Shown here piece after piece: positions 1 through 10,860 of a DNA stretch of 64,000 bases; position 1 is the stretch's first letter; the number at the start of each line of letters is the position of its first letter. The translations under genes were made by a program, and so were the position numbers. The stretch is from the NCBI GenBank assembly GCA_963383645.1, contig OY726564.1, positions 110,196,540-110,260,539 of the forward strand. Direction: 5' to 3'. Source of the DNA: Muscardinus avellanarius (taxonomy: Eukaryota; Chordata; Mammalia; Rodentia; Gliridae). The notes beneath the pieces are model-generated. The model was not told where the DNA came from. It searched no databases and worked only from the letters and a program-made list of their open reading frames with translations.

Positions 1-411
1 GAAGGAACCCGTGAAGCCCGAGGGTAGACTATGCAGGAGTGGGTGGAGGTAAAAGAATCCCAGGGCTCCAAGAAGCCAAGTTTTGCTAAAGGCAGAAAGG
101 CCCAGGACAGGACACATGATGGATGGGTATCTGCAGCAGGACTAGAGCCCAGAGGCCACAGCACTAACAATGGATGACGTCTCATGTAGGAGGACACTGC
201 CTGTTCTGTGTTTGCATAGGCCAGGTTCTCAGAGGTATCGTGTAGACAGAACCAAAGAGGCAACTCTCGATTAAGATACTTTTGGCAAGAAACTGAGGGC
301 TGTTCCTTCTGCACTTCAACAAATGCAGTTCTTAAATTTTCCCAAATTAGTTTTATTCATTTTATTTATCCATTGACTTTTCAGTGTCAGAGAAAGAAGC
401 TGCATGCATAA
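1..411. other. Unique non-coding stretch
   Basis: No gene, RNA or recognisable repeat is seen here. Base composition is ordinary and all frames are interrupted. Confidence 0.5.
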
Positions 412-454
<43 letters not shown>

Positions 455-471
455 ACACTCACACACATACA
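412..471. repeat. (CA)n microsatellite, interrupted
   Basis: About 60 bp of CA dinucleotides with scattered CTCA interruptions. The short open frame rich in HT residues across it is a product of the repeat and not a gene. Confidence 0.95.
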
Positions 472-1187
472 CCCTATACCTCTCTTGACTCAAAACAGTC
501 ACCTCTTAAACTTTCATTTCAAAACAGTCACCTCTTCTTTCTCTTTTCAGCAAAATGCAAAAGGACTTGGCTTCTTAAGCACTGGACAGAGGGAAAAAAT
601 AAGCAGAACACAAAACTAAATATATGGACAAGGTGCTAGGTGTGTTTTGGTTCAGTCTACCAATATCTGATGTACCAGGTAGAGTGGAGGTATTTTTAAG
701 TAAGACTGGATATGGCACTGAGTGAACGCCTCTGGCCTTCTGGTGACCCACTTAAAATGTACGGCAGATGAAACAGTACAAGAGTCACTCGGGTCCTGAG
801 GGAATCGTCATCAGCCGTGGAGACAGAGGCACAGATGATGACGCTCAGGTCCCTTCACTGTTCACCGCCTGGGAGAAGGGCAGGGGCGGGAGAGCGGAGT
901 GTGCGCTGGGGAACAGAGGCAGGCGGACACGCGCAAGTCTGTGCTGGGGGACAGAGACAAGCGGACCAAGTGCACGCAGAGCCGTCGGAATAGCTTATTA
1001 CTTATAAAACATGCTTGTCCCCATAACCAACTCCAGAAGATCTTTAAAGAAAGATATCTTTAGGAAACAAGTCCCCTAGGGAAGTATCTGCTCTACTGCA
1101 ATGAGGTCTGAACGCCAGCAGGGTGGCATGAAGGCAAAACGCCTGAAGAGTGAGCCATGGAATTCCACTCTCCCAGACACTAAATCG
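472..1187. other. Unique non-coding stretch
   Basis: No recognisable exon, RNA or repeat. The short plus-strand open frame near 768-1007 has no start context, domain or splice signals that would support it. Confidence 0.45.
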
Positions 1188-1378
1188 ACAGCCATGGTGG
1201 TGCACACACGTAACCCAGTACTTGAAAGGCTGAGACAGAAGGATCCCAGGTTGGAGGCCAGCCTTAGCAACTTAGTGAGGTCCTCAGCAACCTAGTGAGA
1301 TCCTATTTCAAAACAAGAAAATAAAAAGGGCCAGGGGTGTGGCTCAGAGAGAGTATGACCTTGAGTTCAATCTCCAGT

Positions 1379-1407
<29 letters not shown>
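1188..1407 (+). mobile_element. B1-ID composite SINE with (CA)n tail
   Basis: The B1-like head carries the usual words CATGGTGGTGCACA, GTAACCCAGTACTTG, GGCTGAGACAG and CAACTTAGTGAG. It is followed by an ID-like tRNA-derived part (GGCCAGGGGTGTGGCTCAG ... GAGTTCAATCTCCAGT). The 3' tail is now a CA dinucleotide run (1378-1407). The copy is diverged and I found no clean target-site duplication. SINEs of this type are transcribed by RNA polymerase III and copied by L1 machinery. Confidence 0.85.
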
Positions 1408-1410
<3 letters not shown>

Positions 1411-1432
1411 ATTAAGTATACGTGCTTGCTAA

Positions 1433-1560
1433 GCCTCAGTCCCCATCTACACAATCGAGAGGATCATTGTACCTCTCCCCCAGGGTGGGGCTCTGGACAG
1501 ATCTGATGAGATAACAGGAGAACGGAGTGCAGACAGTGCCAGGGCAGGCTGTACATCCCA
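1433..1560 (-). mobile_element. MIR fragment, antisense
   Basis: The plus strand reads GCCTCAGTCCCCATCTACAC, then GATGAGATAACAGG and CAGTGCCAGGGCAGGC. These match the reverse complement of the conserved MIR core (cctcagtttccccatctg ... cagtgcctggc). It is old and diverged. Confidence 0.6.
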
Positions 1561-2079
1561 ACGCATTTGTGGCATATCTGTGTGAAGAGCATTTGCAGAA
1601 CTGGGCATCTTTTCTCCTGTCACTGTGCTCGGGCCTTGAGAACAGGCCCAGGCTAACCTCCTGGAAGAAGAAACTAAAGAACAGAGACGAGTAATCCCTG
1701 TCATCCTGGCTGAGGCCATTCTGGATCAGCCAACACTAGCCAAACCGCATGCAGGTGAGCAAATCTAACGCAGATCAGCGGAACCAATCGGCCAAGCTGT
1801 GGCTCACCTCTAAACATGAACTGGCCGAGCCAAGATGAGCCAGGTCAGATCCACCAACTCCCACAAACTCGTGTGCTCCATGGGTCTGCGTTGCTGTGTG
1901 CCATGGGGGTTTTCTTTGTTATGAGATTGTTGAGTAGCATTAGTGTAGCGATAGATAACCGGGCATGCTGTTGTTGCTAATGTTGTTGTTGCCATCACCC
2001 TTATAATCATTACTTTTAAGACGAACTTGAAAAGCCCACCTCCCCCCAGGCCTTACCTAACTGTCAAAGGCAGAACATC
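1561..2079. other. Unique non-coding stretch
   Basis: Nothing recognisable in this stretch. A short TTGTTGTTG run near 1968-1992 is the only simple-sequence feature. Confidence 0.4.
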
Positions 2080-2290
2080 TTTCTCACAACCTGTTATTTT
2101 TCTTAGAGAACGAGAAGAAAACCAGAGACAAAATGAGCAGGTGGCTGCTTCTCCCGAACTTTATGCCTTGTTTTCCTGACAGGCTGCCGCTAATGATGCT
2201 ATTATTTTTCTGGTGAGTAGAAATGCCCCTGACAGTGCAACCTCACAGGCTGTTATGATGAATTGCTAATTAGTTTAGTTAGAGAAGAGC
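2080..2290. promoter_or_regulatory. Candidate conserved non-coding block
   Basis: A non-repetitive stretch dense in homeodomain-type cores, such as GCTAATGATGCTATTATTTT and GAATTGCTAATTAGTTTAG, with no interspersed-repeat signature. This texture is common in developmental enhancers. Conservation cannot be judged from one sequence, so this is a suggestion only. Confidence 0.2.
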
Positions 2291-2445
2291 TCCTCTCCTC
2301 TCAACTTAGATTCTAGCCTTATGTGTTCTCACAAGGACTTGATGGTAGGAGGCCCTACACAAACGAAAGTGCATGTCAGGAGACCATCAAAATCAAAGGC
2401 ATGGGATGGAATGTGTCCTCGGGGCTCCCTGCCGTCCCTTTCAAA

Positions 2446-2700
2446 TATTAACAGGCAGCGTGTACTCCGTGCCCGGTACTACACTGAGCACTTATGCGCA
2501 GCCTTGTAGTTATGCCTCACAGAAGTCCTAAAGGCATGAACTAGTCCAATCCCCAAGGTAGGTACAGAAAACTGAAAAACATACACTTTTCCAAGGCCAC
2601 CGGGCCAGTAAGTGACACTGCTGGTGTTAAGAGCCAGGTCTGTCTGAACTGCTGTAGAGACTGGTTTTCTGGTCCACACTATACCCTCTCCCTCAGACCT
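2446..2700 (+). mobile_element. MIR SINE, sense
   Basis: It carries the expected MIR order: ACACTGAGCACTTATGCGCA, then CCAATCCCCAAGGTAGGTAC, CCAAGGCCACCGGGCCAGTA and finally GAGCCAGGTCTGTCTGA. The match is diffuse, as expected for an ancient mammalian SINE, and covers most of the element. Confidence 0.7.
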
Positions 2701-4082
2701 GCTGCTCTTGCGTGGACTCAGTCTCCCTAGGAAAACCCATGCTTGTAAGAAAGCCAGCACCAGCCCCCATCTCTCTCTTGTGTCTTCAGGACACCATGTT
2801 CCTTTCCCCGGGTTGTTTGTATGCTGAGTCTCTGTTTTCATAGAATTAGTTAAGGTGGGAGGAAGAGCAAACCCAGAACAGTGCTAGACGTAGCCAGTAA
2901 GAACGTTTGGAAACGAAATCTACAGGTCAACAAAATAAGGTAAGTATGGGATTCCCCAATTACCAAGAACCTGGTTTTTCTGCTCTTGGATACTGGGCAG
3001 CCTCAACACATGCTAGTTCCTGGTAGCCCAGCATGGCTGCAGAGCTCCGGCCATTGCATTCTCTACAGTCCAGTCTGCGGGGTGGGAGGAAGCAGAGGAG
3101 GGCATGCTCCTTTCATTTCTGGGCACTTTCTCTTCTATTTTGTTTTGTACTTCCTTCTTCATTTATCTCTGCTCTGTGGCCAGCTGGTCTGTTCCCCTCC
3201 ACGGTCACTTTTCTTGAGATCTTCTATGTGCCCCTCTGGTTCCAGTTCTCATGGAGACTCCAGTGTGAGGGATCTGATAAAGAGCTATTGGGATTTTCTT
3301 GTACTCAGTTAAGACATGTAGCCGTTTTCAAGGGATTTAACTCTAATTTAAGCAGAATTCCCAGAGCCCATCATTTCCATTCCAATTATTTGCTAAACTC
3401 TCTCTTCTATTCATTCTGCTTTCCAAATCCCCCCACCCAAGCCAGATATTTATGTGTTTGCAATTAAATCGCATGTAACACAACTTCAGGAGTCTCGGTT
3501 TATCAGGTTAATGGTTACCCATGAGAAAGAAGCTCTGAATCTGGGAGTTCTTGCCACTCCCAGACATACACTATTCTCTCTGGCTTGCTTGTCCCGGGCA
3601 CATACCTCTTGGACATTCAGATTAAGACAAGCCACAGTTCATGTAGAAATAGATTTTCTTGAGGTTAACAAGACTAAATAAAGTGATTCCTTTCTAACTG
3701 CAAACCTAGTCTATCTGTCTAAGTCAAAATCTCTTCATATGTGTTTGTTGCTTTATTTTTTTCTTATTCAATTGTAACCTGATTTTTCTCTGTTCTAACC
3801 AGACAGGCTGGTTCTTCCAATCTGGGCAGATCTGAGCCACTGTCCCGATGAGGCTATGAGAAGCTACGGATGGTGGATGCTGAAAGAGAAGTCAAGACTG
3901 GAATAAAAACAGTGAGCAGCCCAGGCCCAGAGACAACCTGGAAGTTAGCAGTCTAAATTCTAATATTAGAAGCCAGGGAGAATAGGCAGGGATCCACTCA
4001 GAACAGAAACCTGGGGCAACAGGCTAGACTCCGGGACGTATCAGAATTCAGGATAATCCTGGCAGGTTGCTTCTCTGACTTT
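2701..4082. other. Unique non-coding stretch
   Basis: No recognisable gene or repeat. Two overlapping open frames around 2986-3467 (108 and 144 codons) show no domain, and I see no splice or polyadenylation context that makes them credible genes. Confidence 0.4.
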
Positions 4083-4442
4083 AGTCCTCTAGATCAGAGA
4101 TCTCCAATAGAACATAACACAAGCCCTACGTTCAGTTAAACATTTTCCAGTTACCATGTTTAAAAAGTAAAAAGAAACAGGTGAGATCAATCTTAATAAT
4201 AGAGGCAATATTGAAAAATATATTATTAAAATTTTATGTTATCAAACATGTCCAAAATATCCTTTCAACATGTAAATCGATGTTTTAAAATGATGCCTAT
4301 GATACATTTTGCATTCTTTTTTATGTACTAAGTCTCCCAAAGCTGGTGTGCATTTTACACTTTCAGCAAGTCTCTGCTGCATTTCAACAGCTCAGCAGCC
4401 AGCACAGCTCGTGAGCACTGTGTTGGACAGCACAGGTCTAGA
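4083..4442. mobile_element. Ancient DNA-transposon-like repeat with inverted ends
   Basis: The left end reads CTAGATCAGAGATCTCCAAT. The right end, read in reverse complement, begins CTAGACCTGTGCTGTCCAAC, so the two ends are roughly inverted copies around a CTCCAAT/TGTCCAA core. The interior is AT-rich (about 4200-4310). The right part resembles a common mammalian repeat that ends in TTGGACAGCACAG. The family name is not certain. Confidence 0.4.
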
Positions 4443-7419
4443 TCCATTCCTTGGTGTGGTCCAGAGACCAGCACCTGCAGCAGCACCTGTGGTCTCATAG
4501 AACTGCCAAGTCTCTTCAAGTGTTAGGCACATTCAAACTTGAGAAACGCGAGGTCGGCAGAAGCGGAAGCCTCTTAGAAGAAAATTCCAGATGGCAAATC
4601 CAGATCAAGTATAAGCTTGGTTATAGAAATGGCAAAAAGAGGGTCAAAAGTCTTCACTACTCTGGCTGACTGTTCAAATAAAAATAGTTCTCATAGCACC
4701 ACAGTGGAGCATCAAATCTCTCCAGACGTGGTGGTCAGAAGAAACACAACCCTCCTCTCAGTATCTCTTCAGCAGTAGTCGTCCCTGGGCTCACGGCTAC
4801 AGTGGCTGTAACTTAGCCCTGCGCTGAAGCAGAAGCTCCAGACAGAGTCGCAGGGAACATTCCAAGCAGAACCACGATCTGCCCCCAAAATAACTTCCTC
4901 GGCAGTCTGCCATGGGACCTAAGTGCTGGCCATTTGACTCACACCTTTGGACTGAAGTGTTATTTCTGGAAAAGCCGTGGAAGCCTGCAAAGTGACCCCT
5001 GGAGAGGGGTGCCTGATGCCACTTGACCTGCACAGTGTTGAGAATTTGTTTGTAGGGTGCGTGTGGAAAGAAAAGGACAGAAACCAAAGCGCTGACAAAA
5101 TGGGGAAGGTTTTGAGGTACGGTGCAAAGGAGGGTGCTCCCAGGGGCAGCAGTGAGGCGCAAACCTCCCAGACCTCGGGAGCCTGGTCCTGAGCCAGCGC
5201 AGGACCACCATGGGCAGACCGCCCAGACGCCTCCGGCGTGGAGGAAGCTCAGGAGAGCAGAGGAGCTGCTCGTCCATTGTCCATTTGGAGGTGTCCCCTG
5301 GGCACAATCACGAACTGAATCACCGCATTGATGCTGAACATCAGAGATGGAGGCAGAAACAGAGACAGACTCAGGGATCACTGTGCAGAGAGAGTCAGGC
5401 AGGGCCACAGCGCAGACATGATCTGGGTGCAGGAGTGCCCAGGGTCCTGGCCAGTGGCCCGGATTCACACTCTTGCTGTGTTTGAATCGAAAAAGTAACG
5501 CTGTCCTGACCTGCTACCATGTAGGTACAGGAAGCCAGATTACCTTTCAGAGCTGTGCCCTGATTAGAGGTCAGCCCCAGGAAGGGTATGCACGTAAGAC
5601 TTCCCATAGCACACATTCGTCACCCATAACTAGCAGGAGAATCAAACAAACGCTGTTTGAGCAGGTGCCCTTTTCCGACTGAAATTGCGTGTGTTATTTT
5701 TAATATCTGTTGCCCATCTGCTTTGGTTGTTTCCTCTGGCCTAGACTGGAAGGCTCCCTCACATTACCTGGACGTGGCTTTGACCATGCAGTCACCTTTG
5801 CAGAGCAGCAGGGACGTGCTTGGCTTCCCTAATACACAAACCCCAGGAAGTATAAATAGAAACGTTGCTTTTATTTGTAGACTTAATGCTTATGGGGAAG
5901 CTGGCTCAGAGGCATAAAAGCTTACCTCTTCCAATTCACTGAACTTTGAGCCCATAATTCTTGCAGTTCAGAAAATTAAATAGAGGTCAGCAATTTACGC
6001 GTAAGGTGCCGGAGGTAGAGAGAGCAGGGCTATTAAACCCAGCAAATGTGCTTATGTGTTTTCAATTCTCTCTTGTTGTTTCTGCCGGGGTCTTCCACAA
6101 CCAAATTGCTGCTGGTTTATGGACTGAAAAACCTCGGAGTGAGAGACAGCTTTTCTTGAACACCACTGCCAAAACATCAGGGCCAGCCCTAGAGCTCCAG
6201 GCAGCCTTACACACAGTGTCTCTAGGGAGCCCAGTTCCCAAGTACAGATGTGCTACCGTTCACATCCGCATCAGTTAGTGCCCAGAGTGCCAGAGGACCA
6301 GATCATGCTGTGTGAACTCCACCAACCATTAAAGAATACTCACTTGAATTTATTACCTTTGCATCTTTTTTAAAATCTGGTCTGTGTAGTGTTCACATTT
6401 CGGTGGGGAAGAGAATCCCGGAGATTAATGTAAAGGGAAACCCTGACATCTCTCTCGACCTTTTAATCAAGGGTGAGGTGTGAACTGACTGTTGATCAGG
6501 AACCTAGCACATCCTTGTATGAAGCTGCCACAAATGCTAGGGAGGAAAAGACCTCAGTCATTCTGCTTTATGTAGGTAGAACCATGGTCAGTTTGCTTCA
6601 TACAATTAATAGAGAATCTAGACTGTACGGGGAAACAGGAAACAGGAAAACACTTTAGGAACCATCATTATTGCCACATTTCCAGCACCTAGGACAAACT
6701 TTTCAGTAAATATTTACTGACTCTAATGATAGCTCCAAGATTATTGGCATATTTATTCTATGCATGTGAACATTCTAAACATCTAGAGGCCCAAATGGAG
6801 CCTTTTCTCGGAGCTCATTCTTGTTCAGGATATTATGTGTTTGGCAGCCTTAGCCTTTGATACAATACACTGAAAACCAGTGATGGTGAACCCTAAACAT
6901 CCCACAGGAGCAGGGTGGACCTCCCTACAGCAATGTTAATGCAGAGCAGCCGGAAGGAGGCAGAATCCAAGTTGGGACTGGCTTGCTTGCCGGCCACTAA
7001 GAACCCAGTTGGTGTGAATACTCCTGTTTATAGCAAAAGGGCTCCATATTTGCTTGGCAAATAATTCAATACAAATTAGAACATTCAGTTCCAGTTTGGC
7101 CTGGAGGCCTGGTGTAGATGAAACTAAAACTTTGGTTGTCTTTTATGAACCACCAAAGTGGCCTAAGATATTGAGCCTAATGAGATTTTCATGTGGTCAT
7201 AGAATTGATTCTCCTTGTTGGAAGCAAGAAGTACAAATGTATAAAAGTGGGGAGAAAGAAAAAGAAAAGGAAAAAATACAAATTTTCTTAGCTGTATAAA
7301 ATTGGGGGTTCTAGTTCTTATTCCCTGTTCTATAACAATTCCTTTCCAATATCTGAAAGAACCCCATGAAATATATGTTCCCCTAATATAGAATCATGCA
7401 ATTTTTTTCAAATCATTCA
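4443..7419. other. Mostly unique non-coding stretch
   Basis: No repeat family is recognised with confidence. The section 4790-5490 is more GC-rich and contains the long minus-strand open frame listed separately. A purine run lies near 7251-7275. Otherwise I see nothing in it. Confidence 0.4.
4797..5468 (-). other. 223-codon open frame, no recognised product
   Basis: An uninterrupted ATG-to-stop frame of 223 codons on the minus strand. It is rich in Cys, Ser, Trp and Leu and poor in Lys, with hydrophobic stretches but no clean signal peptide or transmembrane topology, and no domain I recognise. Two overlapping plus-strand frames and one other minus-strand frame are also open, which suggests a compositional effect of the local GC content. 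In 64 kb of mixed composition a frame this long is unusual but not impossible. Most likely non-coding; a degraded or lineage-specific gene cannot be excluded. Confidence 0.15.
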
Positions 7420-7550
7420 ACTTGCAAATAAAGAAATGAAGATCCAGAGACTTTAAATGACCCTTCCAAGACCACAGAGCTATTTGCTGGAAGTCTCTGT
7501 TTCTCAGTCTCAGCCTTCTTCTACCACACAATTTAAGAGAAAAAGGAATC
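7420..7550 (+). mobile_element. MIR fragment, sense
   Basis: AATGAAGATCCAGAGACTTT, then CTTCCAAGACCACAGAGCTA and a following TCAGTCTCAGCCTTCTTC correspond to the MIR core (gaggaaactgaggcacagag ... aaggtcacacagcta). Diverged. Confidence 0.55.
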
Positions 7551-7680
7551 TTCAATCGTTCTTTTTAAAGAGGTGAATATATTTGTATTAATTCACAGAA
7601 GATGGATTGCTTTACCGTCAACTTATTGAGACTTTAAATGTATAACACTAGGTAGTCTTCTTAAGGAACGATAGATCTAT

Positions 7681-7760
7681 ATGGGGGGCGGGTGCTGGAA
7701 ATCAAACCTAAGACCTGTATGCATTGCAAGCTCTAACAATGAACTATATCCCCAGTCTCC
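7681..7760 (-). mobile_element. ID-like SINE, antisense fragment
   Basis: The plus strand reads GGTGCTGGAAATCAAACCTA ... GCATTGCAAGCTCTAACAAT ... CTATATCCCCAGTC. This is the reverse complement of an ID-type tRNA-derived SINE with its A box (ATAGTTCATTG) and B box (GGTTTGATTTCC). No poly(A) tail is evident. Old copy. Confidence 0.6.
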
Positions 7761-9640
7761 ATCTAGATTTTTATACTCATACCTGCTTCCTGGTAAAGGT
7801 CGAGTGAACCAGATCTTTAGAGAGGGAGATGCCAAATTCTGTAGTCCTTTTTTCTTTCTTTTTAATTGAGTAACTTTTTTTCCAGTTCCCATGACTCTTA
7901 CTGTGTTGAGTATATTGGTTTTCTTAAAATGTCTATAGATCTCAAGCTTTATAGATTTCCTAACTACTGGCCTGAGACAGAGTTCAAAGCTGGAGAGTGA
8001 AGTTTTGCTTCTCATCCTTGAAACTGTAATTTGCAGCCCCAGCCGTCCCAAGTCACTGGGAGTTAAGCATCTATATCCCTAGTTATGGGGTCCTTGGGCC
8101 TCCTGATCTTCATCCTAAGAGTAGACTGCCTACCAACCTCTGAGCAGGATTCAACTGTGAGCCTTATCTTCCTTTGTGACCCATATCACATGGCCACTTT
8201 CAAAAATTAAAAAACAAGGGAGGTTTCCAGAATGCGTGTGAAGTAATGTTGTTGAGGTTTTCAGCCAGTCCCAGTGCATCAAGCTTTGGAACCTCTCCAG
8301 CCCATTGGTATTACTTTTCCTGGCATCAAGGCAGGGATTAGAGAAGTACTCTAAAGAAATATGGCACAGATGGCAAAAACTAGGAGAAAAAAAAAAGCCC
8401 TTGGCCTCAAGAGTAAGTATGTAGTAACATGGACACAGGCATGCCAAGGAAAAAGGCAAGCGGCCGTCTGAAGGGTTTAAAAAAAGACAATCTGATGATG
8501 GATCGCCATGCTGGCAGATGATGCACGGCACTGAAAACAGAGCTAGTCACAAAATCACTTTTTCTCCAGGTGTCCTGTGTGGGTTGGAGAATGCCACATC
8601 GGGCACATTTGGAAGAAATATGTGTGGTGGGAAGGCTGAGCTGGACTCCCTGAGCACTCGCTCACAGGGCTGCTCTCCTGGGCTGATGGCTGCCTCTCCC
8701 GCTTCCCTCGCCCCAGGGTGGAAGAAAACGCCATAGTCCTTTATGTAACTGACATCCCTAGACTTCAAAGTGCGGACCTCAGTTTCAGAGCCAAGAGACC
8801 CAACCCAGAGCAGTCCCTGATAGTCTGCTTCCATTCGTTAGAGGCAGGCTGGGAAGAGAGCCTCAGATGGGCTTTCAAGCCAGAGGAGAGTGAGCTCTGA
8901 CTCTTGGCTAAAGGTCAGAGAGAGCAGCCTCTGGCTCCCTCTAAGATTTTCAGGGACGCTCAGGAGGGAAGAGGGCTGCTTCTGCACTCTGCTACCTCTC
9001 TATCGTTTTATTTTTTCTCACTTGATTTTCCTCAAATGCACTCCACCAAATTAGTGTTTGTCCCAATTCCAAGTCGCAATCTAAGGAAAAACTGAAAACT
9101 CCCTTTCTTCCCTCCCTTAAACCTCTCCACTGCATTTCAGCACATATTTTATATGTGTTTAATGTACACTGTGTGTACATTACTGTGAGACATTATCTTG
9201 GAGATCAAAAAATAATACTCACGGCCTGTTTCTTGCTCACAAAGAACCTGGAATCCTGCAAACACGACTGAGAGGTTGTGGCAGTAACTGAATGTGGGAT
9301 GTGTTTAACTGTAGATCAGAAGCAGGAGAGCTTGAGGAAGGCGTGGTGAGGATCTGCAGGATGGCAGGACCTTGGTGAGGGAGGCTAGAGGTCAGGACAC
9401 TCTGGGGAGGAGGCCCAGCAGAGGCGGATACTCATAGGTGGGAAAGCGTATAGTAGCCATGCTTGGCTAAAGTACGGGAAACATGGAAGGCATCCCGGAC
9501 TCTAAGCCTGAAAAGATAGGTTGGGGCTCAAGCCAGAAGAGTCTTGAATATCAGCTAAGAAATGTGGACTGGAGAGAAGGGAAATCAAATCAATCCCTGG
9601 AAAAGCAACAAAAAATAGGGAGTTGAGAAAAAGAGCATGT
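7761..9640. other. Mostly unique non-coding stretch
   Basis: No gene is recognised. The 8345-8385 segment recurs inside the SINE at 9641-9850 (see findings). The purine-rich part 9240-9620 (GGGGCTCAAGCCAGAAGAGT, CTTGAATATCAGCTAAGAAA) resembles a common old mammalian repeat of uncertain family. Confidence 0.4.
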
Positions 9641-9850
9641 CCAGCCAGACGTGGTGGTACAATCCTAGTACCTGAGAGGCTAACAGGAGGATCTCAGGTT
9701 CAAGGCCATTCGCAGGAACTTAGTGAGACCGTGGCATCAAAGAAGCAATTACAGAAAAAGCACTCTAAAGAAATATGGCAGGGATGGTAAAAATAGGATC
9801 GCTCCGTGGTAGAACACCCCTGGATTCAATTCCTAGGACCCACAAAAAGT
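9641..9850 (+). mobile_element. B1-ID SINE, sense, with anomalous middle
   Basis: The head (GCCAGACGTGGTGGTACAAT ... ACAGGAGGATCTCAGGTTCA ... GGAACTTAGTGAGACC) and the ID-like tail (CTCCGTGGTAGAACACCCCT ... ATTCAATTCCTAGGACCC) are clear. Between them, where other copies have an A-rich linker and GGGCTGGGG-type A box, there is a patch (9759-9798) nearly identical to unique sequence at 8345-8385. The flanks GCATGTCCA and GACATATCCA may be a decayed target-site duplication. Confidence 0.75.
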
Positions 9851-10460
9851 AAAAAGTAAAGGACATATCCAACTCCCCACTTAAATTTTAAAGAAATTTT
9901 ATTTTCAATTTAGTATGCCTCCTAAAGGAAAGAAAACTAACATTTGAGCCAGACAGCCCTAAATTCAAATATTAGTTCTCCCATGATTTAGATAGGAGCC
10001 TGTGGATAAATCTTCTGTAGCTGATAGAAATTTGCTCACCTCCATAGGTATAAGACACGTTACATTACCTTCTTTTTCAAAATCACATTCAATCTGACTC
10101 TGGATCTTCACCAAGGAAGCCAAAACTGTCTATGTTTTGCAGCCTCCATGGGGAAGTTCAACAACTTCAAAAAGCGTGTGCAGTCTAGAGTATTTGGGCA
10201 TGGGTTCTGTTTTTCAGTGCATCTCGGGCAACCTGATCTTTAGTGCCTGAGCCCTCCTGATCCAGCTGCATATGTAAGGCTTCCTTTCCTCTGTGCCCAG
10301 TCTGCCATAATGACCTTTTGCTATGGCTCCTCAGCTATGACAGTAGACAGTGGCCAACTGTCCAGATTTATTCAGGACTGAAGGGGTTTTCAGGATGTTG
10401 GAGTTTAGATTTGGGAGTTTTTGTTTGTATAGTTTTTTATTTTTTGTTTGTTTTGTTTTG
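9851..10460. other. Unique non-coding stretch
   Basis: Nothing recognisable apart from a TTTTGTTTGTTTTG run at its right end. Confidence 0.4.
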
Positions 10461-10536
10461 AGTGCTGGATATTAAATCTAATAATTTAAGCATATTAAGC
10501 AAGCACTCTATCATAAAGCCACATCCCCAGCCTGGG
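10461..10536 (-). mobile_element. ID-like SINE, antisense
   Basis: The plus strand reads GAGTGCTGGATATTAAATCT ... AAGCAAGCACTCTATCATAA ... GCCACATCCCCAGCC. This is the reverse complement of the ID promoter region. It is preceded by a T/G-rich run (10424-10460) that may be the decayed tail. Confidence 0.65.
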
Positions 10537-10768
10537 ACTCTGGGTTTTAAAGATAAGAAAGTTCAGGGAAAACCTGAATGACTAGGCAACCTTGTGTGGC
10601 CTTCAGTGTCCAAACCAATGACATCCATGTCTAGACCATGAGATCCTGGCCCACTCAGAGCTCTGTCAGGGAGCTGGAAGGAGACTTGCTACCACCCTAC
10701 CATATAATCTCAAATTTATTTCTGTAAGACCAGCCTGGGTAGAGATTTTCTCTTAATGTCTGGTGACT

Positions 10769-10860
10769 TCTCCTCCTTCTCCTTCTCCTCCTCCTCCTCC
10801 TCCTCCTCCTCCTACTACTACTACTACTACTACTACTTTTTCTCCTTCTTCTTCTTCTTG
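10769..10860. repeat. Mosaic trinucleotide tract CTC/CTA/CTT
   Basis: A pyrimidine-rich trinucleotide array that switches unit: CTC repeats (about 10784-10813), then CTA repeats (about 10814-10837), then CTT repeats (10843-10859). On the minus strand it reads as arginine and serine runs, which produces a short spurious frame. Confidence 0.95.

Noticed and set aside
3033..3467. 144-codon frame with a hydrophobic stretch (LLFCFVLPSSFISALW).
   Set aside because: No start context, domain or transcript signals, and it overlaps another open frame of similar quality.
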